64,000 bases of DNA from Bigelowiella natans CCMP2755. Its lineage: Eukaryota; Cercozoa; Chlorarachniophyceae. The notes under the pieces were generated by a model. It searched no databases, was not told where the DNA came from, and saw only the letters and a list, made by a program, of their open reading frames with translations. The stretch's first letter is position 1. Each line of letters starts with the position of its first letter. This document shows, one piece after another, positions 37,399 to 50,237 of the stretch. The position numbers were made by a program, and so were the translations under genes. Where the stretch lies: positions 1 to 64,000 of the forward strand of contig ADNK01002608.1 of the NCBI GenBank assembly GCA_000320545.1. The letters run 5' to 3'.

Positions 37399-38622
37399 GC
37401 TAGATAGCGGAAGAACAGATCGGGTGAAAGGCTAAATGTAATAATAGCGATGGAGTGGTGGAATGTTGTTGGTGCATAGTCGTAAAATGTTAGTACAGAT
37501 TTGTGACCTACATGAGGTGTCACTACTACTCAGATCTCAGAGGTCATCTGGGATAGTAATAATAATATCACACTACTACTCAGATCTCAGAGGTCATCTG
37601 GGGATCAATCCACCCAATTCTGGATACTTTGATAGAAAAACATCGTGGCGTGCAGGTGATGATGATGATGATGATATTATTGTTTATTCCATTTTACCTC
37701 CTCTTGTGCATGACCAATGTTTGACCAACATTCTCATTTCACCTTTTTATATCGTTTTTAGTTGGCGCTTCTTACAAGTGGTGATTCGATCAAGCATGCG
37801 ACACACCAAATTGACAAATTAGGTTAATTGAAGAAGAAGAAGAAGAAGAGAAGGAAGAGAGGAGAGAGATTTTCAATTTTGAAGCTGAGTAGTGTAATTT
37901 TTCCCACTAGCTTGTCAAAAATGATGAAGTAGTAGTAGTAGTAGTAATAGTAGTAGTAGTTCCAATGAGTAGTCGAATTGATGATGCCCCTCCCCTTATT
38001 TTACTACCAATAAGTAGTCAATTGATGATGTCCCCCCCCTATTTTACTGCTACACATTGATGGTTGGATACTAGTTCTGGTCAACCTCATGACCTCCTCC
38101 TGTGAATAACACCCATAACCTGATTTACTACATTCAGGGCTACTAGCCAACCTGCAGGCACTTTTGCGTGTCGCAACGAACATCATGGCAAGTCAGAACG
38201 ATTTACCGCTCAGCATGGAAATAAAGGTGGGAGGAGTCAGATATTGGCGATGCTGCTGCTGCTGCTGCTGATGATGATGATGGTGATGATTCCCACCTAC
38301 ACCAACCTGCTGCCATAAATGAAGAAGAAGAAGAAGGGTAGGAGGAGACTCAAATTACTGCAAACAAAAACACACAAGCACACACCCTCACAGTCAGGCG
38401 CTCGCATACCAGTGAATGTACATGAGTATGTGTTTGTATAGATAAATTATAATTTTAAGTTTGATATTGAAATATTCTTTGCTCATTCTCTGATTATTCC
38501 TCATGTCCAGGGTCAAAAGAATCGTGTGATAATATCAAGAATAGAGAGGACGACATTCATTGTTGCTTGTCGCAACTCGATCGAAGAACGACAGACAAAT
38601 TTAAAGGTGACGATTGTTGTGT

Positions 38623-38669
<47 letters not shown>

Positions 38670-38870
38670 ATGTGTGTGCGTGTGTGTGTGTGTTTTCGCG
38701 CGCGCACGCACGCGCGTGGGTGTATTTTTGTAAACATATTAAAAAAATTAAGACCAAACTCCAAAGTTTCTACTGTTTCGATTATTGTTAAGGTTGAAGC
38801 CACTGCCAAGCTTTTAAAAACAGTTTTAGTGATTGGATCAAACATTCAAGACCTTTGGAAGATTCGGTAG
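36674..38870 (+). CDS. Longin-like protein, possibly a trafficking or ciliary factor
   Basis: Eight exons join in phase: 36674-36836, 36955-37067, 37301-37360, 37584-37655, 37762-37822, 38138-38226, 38511-38606 and 38793-38870. They give 243 residues. The N-terminus MLRQLLLLSTSGIKLYSK is typical of longin-type domains, with a first strand, a turn and a second strand. It is followed by a helix (LITAMLDFCEKKTG), another strand block (IGVAIAKDTRRKLICCLIID) and a helix (GREFGRLIAQMMLEEF), then helical IHPILDTLIEKH, ALLRVATNIM and a C-terminal beta pair with VIISRIERTTFIVAC. Such folds occur in SNAREs, adaptor subunits, Mon1/Ccz1 and the ciliogenesis factor Fuzzy. I cannot place it further. An in-frame TGA upstream and the longin pattern support the ATG chosen. 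Introns hold CT, AT, TAG and GAT repeats. Confidence 0.6.
37519..37603 (+). repeat. Tandem duplication of a 3' splice site and exon start (50-base period)
   Basis: CACTACTACTCAGATCTCAG at 37521 and again at 37571, followed both times by AGGTCATCTG. The second copy supplies the acceptor and first codons (ISEVIWG) of exon 37584-37655. The first copy keeps an intact CAG and would also be open for a short distance. Confidence 0.92.
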
Positions 38871-38874
38871 AAGA

Positions 38875-40015
38875 ACATAGATCATGACGTTGCTGCTGTG
38901 CCGGAGTAGATGCTAGAATGTACTTGCCTGCTAAACCCCCATGATTCTTTGGAGGAGACTAGTGCACTATCAGATTGTGGACACTAGTTTTTGCACGCAT
39001 TTAAATATGCTGACATGGCAGCGAAGATTATAGTTAGTTTCTAATATAAGAGAGGTCATCGAACCCCAGTAATATTACAATCATGCGTTTTCATAGCTAT
39101 TGCAAAATCTCAAACTTCCATTAGAGAAAGTCGCAAAAGGTGAATTTATTGTTTAAGCCTGGAGCTGCGTGCTCTTCGTTCTGTAAAGTGTATGTGTGCC
39201 ACAACGCAGTCGCTTGCTTACTCTATGCACCCGCAACCTTATAAGCAATTGCGGCGTAGAAAAAAGACTGGCTTACACTTGCTTGTTTTTTCATCGCCGT
39301 TCACTTACCCACAGAACTGGTGGTACTGCAGCTAGAATAGTTGCAACAATATCGCATCGTCAGCATCGCCTGTGCTGGGTATGTGACTATATATTTGGCA
39401 ATATCTAGAATGTGAAAAGATCCCGCTTTACTGTCTAGTTGTGGTGGTGTGCTGCCGTGCTGCGAATTGCTGCCATGCTAGCATTATGCCTGTAGTATGT
39501 ACTATGCACACCGCATTGCAATATTACAGTAAATCAACAGAGGAGCATGGGATGATGTAGCGTGTCCATGTAGTGCGCACGGTCATGCAGCAACACAAAT
39601 GAGGTGAGGAAACCATATAGATATAGGTCGATACATATATGTGCATTGTAGCTACGTTACGAGAACTGTATTGCCGGTACTGTATTGCCGGTATTGCCGG
39701 TATTGCCCTTATAAGGATAAAATAACCAGCTAAGCAAAACAAGTAGTGTACTTTAATATCTACCGGTCAGCACATACTAGTAGCATGTATCGTGCTCATA
39801 ACGTAGCTGTACTAAATTATCGTCGCATAATTGTAGATCAATAGTAGGCGCTAGCTTTTATGCACCAACTGTACGTGTTTCTAATCCTTATGTATGCACT
39901 CATCCGCTGCCACGCTTGTGCATGACAGCAAGTACTACGAAAACGTGTACCCGTTATTTGTTTATCATATATCGCTAATTCGAAATGTGAGTGATAGAAT
40001 TTTGATGAGTCACTA
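38875..40015. other. Convergent intergenic spacer, CTAG/GCATG-rich
   Basis: Between the stop codons of the longin-like gene and the low-complexity gene. The sequence from about 38930 to 39960 has many GCTAGC, CTAG, GCATGT and ACGTG words and no long microsatellite. A small direct repeat of TATTGCCGGTA occurs at 39670-39705. No gene is supported. Confidence 0.6.
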
Positions 40016-40017
40016 CA

Positions 40018-42689
40018 TTAAGGAGCAAATAAATGGACATCATCCTCGTAGTTATCTGGCCTTCCATTTGAACTAGTGCGAGCTTCTACGTCTACATTTT
40101 TTGCGCTTTTATCATTAGAAAAATTATAATTAGTACGACTCCTCTTATCTGGAAAGTCTTCTTCACGAACGTCGTTGCCAACATCGGGGATACTACTGTG
40201 CGTAGGCATGCCCAAATCATTGGATCTATACTGCTGCTGCTGCTGCTGCTGCTGCTTGTATAGCACATGCTTCTCTTCTGCCTCGAAGCTCGTTGGGGTA
40301 CGAAAGATAGATGCGTCATCATCACCTTTGCTGTCAGCATTATCATCAGCATAGTTGGGTCTGCTGCTCTGTGCAGAATCGTCCACGCTCTGCTCACCTC
40401 TGGTGGTGGTGGAAGAAGGTGGTTTCCAAGAACCGCTCCTTGCCGCTGCTGCAGCTGCTGCAGCTGGATTCATAACTCCTGAATATTGCACATAATTAGG
40501 GCATTTCTACGGTGATAAGTTAACCCCCCCTCAACCTCCCAATTGTTAGTTATTGATTCGTGTTGCCCACCACCTTCTTCGTCGTTTAACGGCAGGAATG
40601 AGTCCCTCGGAAAAACAGGACGAGGCAGTGTCTTGCTCAGTGATTCTAGGAGGCTATCCGTACTCCCTCTCAAACGTGATGCTGCATTCTGCTGCTCCTG
40701 CTGCTGCTCTGATTTGTAAGCTGGATTGTTGTTTTCCGCCGAAGAAGACATCGTACCATCGCTCTCTCCTCCTCCTGTAAAAGATTCTCGTTCCTCCTTC
40801 CCTTCTTTATTCAGGTTTTCACGAAATTTCATCGGTTCTCCAGTTGCGTAAGGTCCCTATGACAGTATTATTATAATTATTGTCATTGTTGTTGTTTGTA
40901 TGAAAGAAAAAGCAGCAGCATCAACAACACGCTGAATAACTATATTTAGTAGTGCATCCGAAAATGCATGGATAAGGGTAGCATAATGTGATGAAAATAA
41001 CCGTGGCTGAAAACTTATACTCTGCATTCGGTTCTGGTGGTGGGGGGGGGACAGGGGGTGGTGGAGGTGGAGGAGGTGGGGGAGGAGGCGGATAAAATCG
41101 CCCTGCACCCTGGAAACCGGTCTTCGGGGCATCTGGGGGCGCAAAAGGAGCGGGAGGCTTGGGAAGCGAGAACTACTCGTATGAATCCACAAGAAGATGA
41201 TCAGATTGAGAACCACAACACCAATGATGATGATGATGACAGTTATACCCTGGAGATGAATATTTTGTTCCCATATTATGCTTCTTCTTCTTCTTCTTCT
41301 TACCGATGACATCTCCGGTGCATCAGCCCATGGTGGTTGTATGTTCTTAACAGGCTTGTCCGCCTTGTAAGAGCCCCAGTCTCCTAATAAAGTAATGGTA
41401 GTAGAGGACGTATGAGGATCATGATGATGATGATGATCAGCAGCGGGCGGGGACATAGTTGCTATAGTAAGTAGCACACTGCTTTCTCTTGTCTTTTCTC
41501 ACCCCTCCTTGCTTCTTCCTGTTCTTGGATGAGAGACTCGGCTTGGACATGGAATCGTCGTGACTGGTGTTGCTGCTCTTGAAATCCGTTTCTGTTGAAA
41601 GAAAAGGAGGATTGTGGTGATAGGATGTCATCGTTATCATGATTCTGTCGAGCGGCTTCCATTCTAGAAGCTCTTGTTTCAGCAGCGAGACTGTCCTCCT
41701 CTTCAGCGATAACTTTCGCAGTTCCCATTCCTCTCTTTGCTACTCCTCGAGGGGGCTTCTTGTGTTTAACACGTGACCGATTATTGACCTCGAGAAGCAT
41801 CATCTTATTGCCACTTTGGTCCTCCTCCTCCTCCTCCTCCTCCTCCTCCTCCCTATCTAACCTTCTTTGTGTTGTGTCTTCTTTCAGTCTTCGACTTCTT
41901 TCTAGCACTTTTTCCGGTGAATCCACGATTATAGGCTTTATCATTCCGGGTTTATTGCTGCCGTGCTTTCTAGCATCATGCTCCGTGTCGATCTCCTCAC
42001 CCTCCCCTCCCTCCCCCCCCCGCTGCTGCTGCTGCTCCTGGTGGTGGCGGTGGTGGTTGTGCTTCATTATGTCGGTACTAGTATCTGTATTTTCATTCTC
42101 TATGTAATTAACATCTTGTGTGCTGCTGCTGCTGCTGCTGCTGCTGTCGTCTCCTTCTGGCTCGAGCACTCTCTGAGAAGAAAAGTCACGGGATGGGCCA
42201 GCATTTTGATGATGACCATGCCGATTATGAGAATGATGGCTGTTTTTGGGATGGCGGTGGTGATGACGGTGATGCTGAGTGAGTTTACTACTAAAATTGG
42301 GAAAGTAATGGGAAGCACGATTATGACTTGTAGGAGATGATTCGTGGGACGACGAAGTAGTAGCCATCGCCTTAACTAGATTTATGAGTTCCAGTCGGTC
42401 CATGGGTTTTGAGATCCGCACACCTTCTTCTTCTAAATAAGCCAGGAGTGCCTCTGATGACATTTCTTCGATTCCAGACGGCGATGATGATGATGATGAG
42501 GAGGAGGAGGCAGAAGAGGGGGACGATGGTGGAAAAGGAGAGACGATACCCACTTCTGGATAATATCCAGCTGCTGCAGGAGGAACACCAGCAGAAGGGT
42601 TGGAATGTTGTGAAGGTAGATGAGGTGGGGGTGGTGCTGACTGATACTGGTAGTGATAGTGTGGAGAAGGAGGGTTCCCACCCTGTTGG

Positions 42690-42728
<39 letters not shown>

Positions 42729-43338
42729 CTTTGTCCGGTATGTAATAATTCACCTAGTTATAATGAATCAATGATTAGGATGCAGAACAACTAGATGTGC
42801 ACTATAGCTACTATTGTATCTACTACTACTACTACCCACCATTGTAGCCATAGATCCCACCAGCCATTTGTTGCTGCTGCCCATTGATTTTATCTCCAGC
42901 GTAAGGTGGTGCTTTATAACTGTATGCTAAGAATCCGTGCTTATCGAAGTGGCCATTTTGTCGAACTCCAGACGGCATTTGCTGAGACGGCATTTGCTGA
43001 GACGGCAGTGGTGGCATCATTCTGGGTCCAGTAGCACCGCCACCAACAGCAGGAGGAGGAGGAGATGAGAAATATGCATTACCAGGGGGTGAAAAACGGG
43101 ATGGTTCAAATCTGTTTCGTTGGTTCCTTCTTTCATAGTACCGAACCTCGTTCCTGCTAGCTTCTAATGAAGGACGACTGTACCGGTTGTAGTTGTTAAA
43201 TTTACTGACTGAATCATAATACTCAACTCTAGCCTTCCCCTTTGAAGTGGCAGAAACCGTTTCCCCCTTGCACAAGGAGGAATAAGCTACAATAACCACA
43301 ATGATCCGTCGCAAGCCATCCATTAGGCTGCTGTTCAT
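40018..43338 (-). CDS. Secretory/membrane protein with long low-complexity regions, unrecognised
   Basis: Exon 1 (43338-42840) encodes a signal peptide (RRIIVVIVAYSSLCKG) and a basic, Gln/Pro/Tyr-rich region with a MPSQQ duplication. Exon 2 (42753-41503, 1251 bases) encodes poly-Gln, Ser-rich, His-rich and Glu-rich tracts around one ordered helix pair, MSSEALLAYLEEEGVRISK then LELINLVKAMA, which resembles an SAP-type helical hairpin. Exon 3 (41383-41304) reads WGSYKADKPVKNIQPPWADA. Exon 4 starts at 41249 with a transmembrane helix (VIIIIIGVVVLNLIIFLW). Downstream are a Pro-rich stretch (about 41130-41030), a block at 40853-40512 and a final Gln/Ala-rich block at 40478-40018. The phases of the last two joins do not close, so the C-terminus is provisional. 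CTG, CCT and TCA repeats are translated here instead of being spliced out. A single-pass membrane protein with disordered tails is likely; function unknown. Confidence 0.6.
42686..42728. repeat. (CTG)n tract encoding poly-Gln
   Basis: A CTG tract on the plus strand encodes about 12 Gln in exon 2 of the minus-strand low-complexity gene. CTG/GCT tracts at 42121-42146 (Ser) and 40229-40255 (Gln) and a TCC tract at 41820-41851 (Glu) are also coding. Confidence 0.9.
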
Positions 43339-43867
43339 GAAGAATAATTAGACGCCTTCTTCTTATTCTTCCTTCTCCTCCTTCTTCCAGTCTTCTTCCA
43401 CCCTCCCTCCAAGCAGAGTAAATTGCTGCTGCTGCCAAGAGGTGTCAATTCAAAATTCAAATCCTTACGCCAAGGATAAATTTACTAGTAAATCGATGGG
43501 GAATTATTATGTACGACATGCACAGACAGATGAATCAAGATTACGTTAACATTTGATTTGTCTTTCACGTGAAATGGCCTACATTTACGAAACTGCTTAA
43601 GACCCACTAACGTTTCTCCCCCCAACTTGGAGTTCTTATTCTTCTCAGTAACGCTCCATTGGCAGGAGGGGAGATAAGGTTATTGGGAGACATCTTTCAT
43701 GTCAACATTTACATTTACTTTTATACTTGTCATCCCGGGCAAGCAGCGACTTTTATCTCCACACAAAAGTGTTAATTCCAGGAATAATTTCTTTTCTCCA
43801 TAGAAGATGAGAGAGATGTGGTCCATTTCCACAGCCTTGAGTTTGATATGCTGACACATCCTTAGCT
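43339..43867. promoter_or_regulatory. Divergent promoter spacer, low-complexity gene / CYB5D1
   Basis: About 529 bases between two start codons facing apart. It has no microsatellite beyond short CTT runs and none of the CTAG-rich sequence. Two ACATTTACATTTAC-like direct repeats lie at about 43705-43720. No core promoter element is certain. Confidence 0.45.
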
Positions 43868-44912
43868 ATGCCGTTCTTCACCGCAAGCGAGGTCGCACAA
43901 CATAATGTAGAGGAGGATTGTTGGGTTTCCTTTTTCGGAAAAGTTTATAATCTCACGAAGTTAGCAGAAAGCAACAAAGGTAAATCCTGTTTAATATGTC
44001 GTAGATTTAGGCCACCGAAAATCTAATCAATACTAACCCTAATACTTCTCTTTCTCTAAATTCGTTTCCCTCTTTCCCTAATTTCTCCCCATTCTTCTCT
44101 AACACGTGAGTACTAGTACTCGTAGATTGAAATTGTTGGAAAATTGGCTGCATAATGACAGTAATTATAACCTCAGGAAATATATTGCTGAAGCCAATTC
44201 TCAGATTTGCAGGGGAGGACATTTCACATTGGTTCGATGAAAAAACAATGGAGGTCACCGATACTCATGTTTGCCTGTATGAACCTCCATACTTACATTT
44301 ATTCGTGTTACTAAAAGGTGAAAACATGTGAAGATCCAAAATCTGGAATCACAGTCCCATACGTTCCTTACGGAAGATTTCTACATGTACCTCCGAATGA
44401 ACCTGTCACAAGCTGGGCCACAGACTTCGTGACACCATGGTGGCAGGATGAGAAGAACTGCGTAGGTAGTATCGCTTATCAATATGTTGGTTGTCTGGGA
44501 TTTTCTTCGTTGTAGGTGAAAATTGATATCGACCTTGCATAATCCAGGAATTTTATCCAAGAAGCCAAGAAAGATTAGAGTTGTGAACACGTTGACCAGT
44601 CAAGACCACGAGCTAGAGGTCAACAAAAGCTATAACCAACATTCGCATAGAGAATGCAATCCCTTATATATTTCCCAATAGGTTGCATCGGAAGAAACGC
44701 TCATGGAAATTCAGAAAAGATATTTTGCAATCAACAAACACGCTGGAAGTTACACGTGGAAAAGATTGAAAAAGCCACTAAATATGCAGAAGACTCTAGA
44801 AGAGAACCACGTCTTTGATGAATCCGAGGAGATGAATAGATTGAGAATTGGAGAAAAGACTTATACGCCGACTTTACACATTTATTTCAACGATGATCTT
44901 TCTGTTGCCTGA
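43868..44912 (+). CDS. CYB5D1: Cytochrome b5 domain-containing protein 1 (CYB5D1) homologue
   Basis: Five exons join in phase: 43868-43979, 44162-44253, 44318-44465, 44548-44618 and 44682-44912. They give 217 residues, close to animal CYB5D1. The N-terminus [27 protein letters not shown] is the cytochrome b5-like start. [84 protein letters not shown] and [12 protein letters not shown] follow in the order seen in animal and algal homologues. The HPGG haem-ligand motif is not apparent. The second half is a ubiquitin-like extension. The family is linked to ciliary axonemes and radial-spoke function. Introns are short (64-182 bases) and free of microsatellites, in contrast to the neighbours. Confidence 0.95.
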
Positions 44913-44917
44913 TCTAT

Positions 44918-46775
44918 ATAGTGATGGCAACATGTAGGTAACACTTCAAATTTGTTTATGACAGCTGATCGTATCACCATAGTTCTATGTATTAACAAAA
45001 CAACGTTGGACGAAGTCTCAAATTGTAAGTCTTAGCTAACTACACATCATCGCTTCATGCAGCAAGCAAAGCGTAGCACATGATGTATACAATGTATGCA
45101 CAGTCGGGGCAAGCGATAGGCTGCAAAGTTCCACATGGAATTTTGGGCAGATTGCTAGCAAGTAGTACGCCGATGAGTCGTGGATGTCATCAGCTAGCAT
45201 AGTAAAAACGCGCGTACGTCACACACATGCATGTCCCACCGACGATGTACATGCATGAGTTTGCACTCGATGTGATGTCACGCATGAGACGGATGACAAT
45301 GACCACAACGCGCTGTGCAATGAGTAGATCACATGCGCAAAATGCATGCCATGTCGATCCATGCGCTGACGATGATCACATGCTGGCTTGTACATGTGCA
45401 TGATCATTGCGCTGCAATGCGATGAACAAGAATTTTTTTGATTGTCATCCTGCTGGGCAAATGGGTGAGCAATTGTGGCTAGATGGGCTGTCCAACGCTG
45501 CGGCTCACGTGCTTGATCTCACGACAAGCTAGCAAGGCGGCCATGGCATGCCTCATGTTCGCTGATGTGCACCACACAGAAGTGCACGATGCAATCCATG
45601 CTGGCTAGCATGAACGGTGCAGCCGTGGCTTTCTAGCTTTCACATGGCTCTCAGCCAAAGCTGCATTGGGATGCCGATGAAACACTTTGTTCATTGAATC
45701 CGTCTCATGCATCGGCGGCTACGGCTGCATTGCACAATCTGAGTGCTGTGGTCGAAGCATTGCACTGCTACATCAGGATGACAATTGAAAATGTCAAGTG
45801 ATTCATCACATTCGTCTCACGCTGCACATTTTAGGTCATCATGCACCGTGCAAAATTGCTTTTCTAGTTTTGCATGTGTTGAACCATGGCAGTACACGAT
45901 GCCACTGCTCTAGCTTGGCATCTCAACAGGATCAATGAGCGAATCAACACCAATTGCTCACTTTCAAGCTGCGGCATGGGGGGATTGAGCAAGTCTAGTC
46001 TTCTAGAGCAGCCACAGGTGCACACGCGACATGTGCATGCACCGTACACATACGCACAAATAAGGGTAATCTAAGCAATCTAATCCACTGAAAATATTTT
46101 ACCATTACACATATGTGGGCTGTTGAACTCGGTCATCTCACCGGCCTGGTTTTGCAGCAAAGGATAAATCATTATAAGCAATTTCATCATGTATATATAG
46201 ATATAGCATGTATATTTATTTACCAAGCTATACGATATTATTCCCATTACTATCTTGTAAGTCAGTTGTTATTCATCATGATTCATTGGTGACACCCCCC
46301 TCACTACGAACAATAAGCAATTAGACTCTTCGCAGAATCCAATATTTTCTGCGACATAATAATACCTTTTTACCAAGGACAGGAAACAAACGCGCTGTCA
46401 ATGGTTTATCCAGGCGATGTGCCAAGGCACTGCAGTCCATATACAGTGCTGCTATCTAGTAACAAGCAGGTGGTAAATAAAATAAGGCAGGATGATGATA
46501 ATAGCAAGTTTCAAGCGTCTAAGAGGAGAAACACAAAACTCTATGATAGTGTTATTGATAATAGGGTTATTGCTTGTGATGATGTCAATAGGAAGCCATC
46601 ATAATCATCATCATCATCATATCATCATCATAATCATCATCATAATCATTATTTTAGTTTCTAGCTGTTTACCTTTTCTTTGGGAGTATCTCCAGGAATC
46701 GGTACAGTATCCAGCCCAACTCCTGTAACAGTATTATCAGCGTCATCATCATTATTATTTATTATTATTCGTGGC

Positions 46776-46810
<35 letters not shown>

Positions 46811-46840
46811 GGAAAATTGCTGATTATCGTAGAGACAACA
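44918..46840. other. Convergent intergenic spacer, CTAG/GCATG-rich, then TAG/CAT repeats
   Basis: From about 45000 to 46070 the sequence is dense in GCATG, CATGCATG, GCTAGC and CACATGC palindromes and free of microsatellites. From 46080 on it is AT-richer with a C6 run and, near the end of the minus-strand gene, (CAT)n at about 46603-46650 and (TAG)n at 46776-46810. Two short plus frames at 46401-46728 are not supported as genes. Confidence 0.6.
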
Positions 46841-46844
46841 TCGA

Positions 46845-47104
46845 TTATGCTATATCGAGTTGCTCTTGTAGCGTGGAAAAATGCAAATATATGTCAACAA
46901 TATCACCACTACCACCACTACTTGTGCTGGTACATACGAGACGATAAGGAGACTCACCACATACAGCCGAATACAGTAGTAAGTCTTGAATTCGGTATCT
47001 GTGCGAATTATATGCGGCATCGATAGGATCAGGTGCCACCATCTTCAGAAAATCATACCGCAATGTGAGCTGTGTCTATATCTAGTTGATATACGTCTTT
47101 ATCA

Positions 47105-47139
<35 letters not shown>

Positions 47140-48525
47140 ATCTGCTGCTGCTGCACATGTGTGCATCATATATATGGAGTACATAATCATCATGATGATC
47201 ATCAATATGATGCTGGCTGCTACTACGTTTCCATTGCCATACTAGCCAAACCAGAGTCTTCTAGAGGTGGTAGCATTAAACCGCTATACCTAGTGTAAAG
47301 ATCGTAGGAAGGAGTAGTGAATGAGCAAAGCAGAATAATGATGATGATGATGATGATTATTATGATGATGATAATACGTAATCTATCTACAATATAGCTC
47401 AATGCACATTGCCATTAGTTTCTTCTTCTTCTTCTTCTTCTTCTTCTTCTTCTTCATATGAACCAGTACAGACCCTGCTTTTTTTACGTTGACACTTTTC
47501 ACAGCAGCAGTTATGATGCTACTGACACAGAGAGAGCCGCTCTGTCCGAATCTGATTGAGTTGAGCAAGAATTCATTTATGACACACAAACAAGTAGTAG
47601 GATGATGCATGCGAAGGCACATTGTTTCATCATCATCATCATCATCATCATCACTGTGTTCATGATCGTTACGCACTTTCCTAATCCCGCGGCTTTGTAT
47701 CCTTCCGTCTAAATTGGGGAGAGAGGAGCATGTGGGTCAGTGCTGATCAGGATGCAACTCACATGTGTTCCAACATCATTCCGTCGTTGTCGTTGTCATT
47801 TTCTCACCAAAGAAAGACGGGTTGGATTAGGAGCCACAGATCTAATTGCATGGTGATGATGATGTTTACGCCGATTAGAAGAAATTAAACCAATGAAGGA
47901 GGAGAGAGAAGCAGGAGGAAGTGTACGAATGATGCTGTGTTGATTGAAGCATCATCATCACATGATGAGGTGACTTGCAGTGTGTTGATTCTGTTGATGT
48001 TGTTGTTTCTGTGCAGTTTTTTTGCATTGCAACAATGCTACGTGTCGATCCCGTCGAAAGTCACTCCCATGTGGTTCGCATGCTCCTGAAGTCATCAATT
48101 TGCAAAGCACATCAGAACCACGAGCAGGATCATTCCTCCTCACAATGTCATCGTCATCGGGGAGAGAGAGAGAGTGAGAGAGAGAGACTCACTCAGTCCG
48201 TAACCAGAACATTGCTACCACTACCACTGCTACTGTCACTACTGCCACTGCTAGTCACTCAGTCAGTGACCAGAACATCACTGCCACTGCTGCTACAACA
48301 ACAACAACAACTACTACTACCACTACTACCAACAACAACAACTGCTACTACTGCTGCTACTCTTGGAAGAGCGCTACATGAGCACCTTTCCAACTTGTTC
48401 GATGATTTTCATGTCATGTTCCAGTGCATTTACAATGCTTTTCTGCATGTTCCCCAGCTCGTTTGGCGCAAGTTTGCCCTTTTCTTCGCATGTTTTCATT
48501 GCATGAGACACAACCTGAAAAGACG

Positions 48526-48558
<33 letters not shown>

Positions 48559-48748
48559 CCGGTGACAATCTGTCATTGTCATCATCATTCTTCCTCTGGT
48601 TTTCCAAGATGCTACCATCACAATGACGATATTATTGTCCACCACCACCACCACCACCACCACCAAACTACAGCAACATGTTACATTTTATTCTGTTTGT
48701 TCTCCTCCATGTTTCTTGTTCATCTTGAACTACAAATGATCCATGATC

Positions 48749-48779
<31 letters not shown>

Positions 48780-48972
48780 TTGTTGACTAGTACCGGAGTG
48801 CTTTCACACCCAATAGCGAACGACATCGGCCCTCTAAAACAGCAGCAGAATGACAACATCAATAGCAATAATATCATCATAATTTCATTAAAAAAGGTAA
48901 ATAGCAGTAGTTATATGCAACACAGTGATGACTGAACGTACGAGTTCTTCCTTTGGAATTCAATATCATCAC

Positions 48973-49004
<32 letters not shown>

Positions 49005-49804
49005 ATTTTGACACTCACACAAACACTGCCATCACCATCAGCATCACTATAGTGATGTTTACGGCAACACCTTCACGTCATCACCTACACTTATAATATG
49101 TGTATGTGTGTGTTCATGATTGACCTATGATATCCAACTGGAAAATACGGAATATTTGACCTTATTAGACATCAATAGTATCAACATCTCAATATCTTCT
49201 AACGAAGAATGAGTGCAGCAAAAGTATGTTAATGATGTCCTTCAAGGAGAAAGAAGAAGAAGAATGACCACACAGCAGCGTGTGCGTGTGTTCCCCAAAA
49301 TGACTAATACGGAGCCCCATGCAGCATCATCACCTCGCATTGAAACTGACAGCAAGTTGGAAGTTTCCTATTCCTTTATCAGTCTCTTGAGAGATCCTGG
49401 AGAAGAAGAAAAGAAGTAGAAGAATAAGGAAGAGGAGAATGATGATGACAATGATGATGATGATGATGATTATGATGATGATGATCATATTTCTGATTGA
49501 TGAGAGGAGCCATATCGTACCGTTATGTAGCGGTACTAGTATTAAAATAATAATAAAAACAATAGTGATAATAATAACAATAATTAGCAGCAGTAACGTT
49601 GCATATAGAGAGATAATGTCACCTTAGACACACTTCCGCTGCTTTAAGTGCACGTTCGTAGTCAGGTGATGATTCCATAACCCCCCCCCCTATTAGAGGG
49701 ACAGGAATGGAGAGAGAGACCTTCGGAGACATTTTGACTATTTCAGGAATCACTTCTATTGAGCTGCTCCTAAATAAGATAGAGAGTAAATACCACGCAT
49801 CGTA

Positions 49805-49848
<44 letters not shown>

Positions 49849-49964
49849 AAACTACATAAGATTGCCGTAAATGATGAACTCTATTGGACGATGAATACAC
49901 TATCACTTTTTATCATCGCCTACAGCACCAATATTACTAAACAATATTACTACTACAGCTACCG

Positions 49965-49995
<31 letters not shown>

Positions 49996-50195
49996 AACGA
50001 CTACCGAGTTGCAGGACCAATACCGATGATCGGTATGCCTTCTGATAATATCGATGATGAGAATAAAAGGATCAATAATAGTGATTCACATCCAATGATG
50101 GAAAGCGACACATATGGCCAACATATATATACATATATATATATATATATGTATGTGTATATATATGTGTATATACATGTAATAACATGACACAT

Positions 50196-50237
<42 letters not shown>

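Noticed and set aside
40857-41477. 206-codon minus-strand frame taken as one exon
   Set aside because: It spans exon 3, an intron and exon 4 of the low-complexity gene by chance readthrough; splice signals and the alternative Pro-rich frame argue against one exon.
45000-46070. tRNA or rRNA genes in the palindrome-rich spacers
   Set aside because: The many short inverted words do not form a cloverleaf with the conserved T-loop, and no rRNA core words are present.
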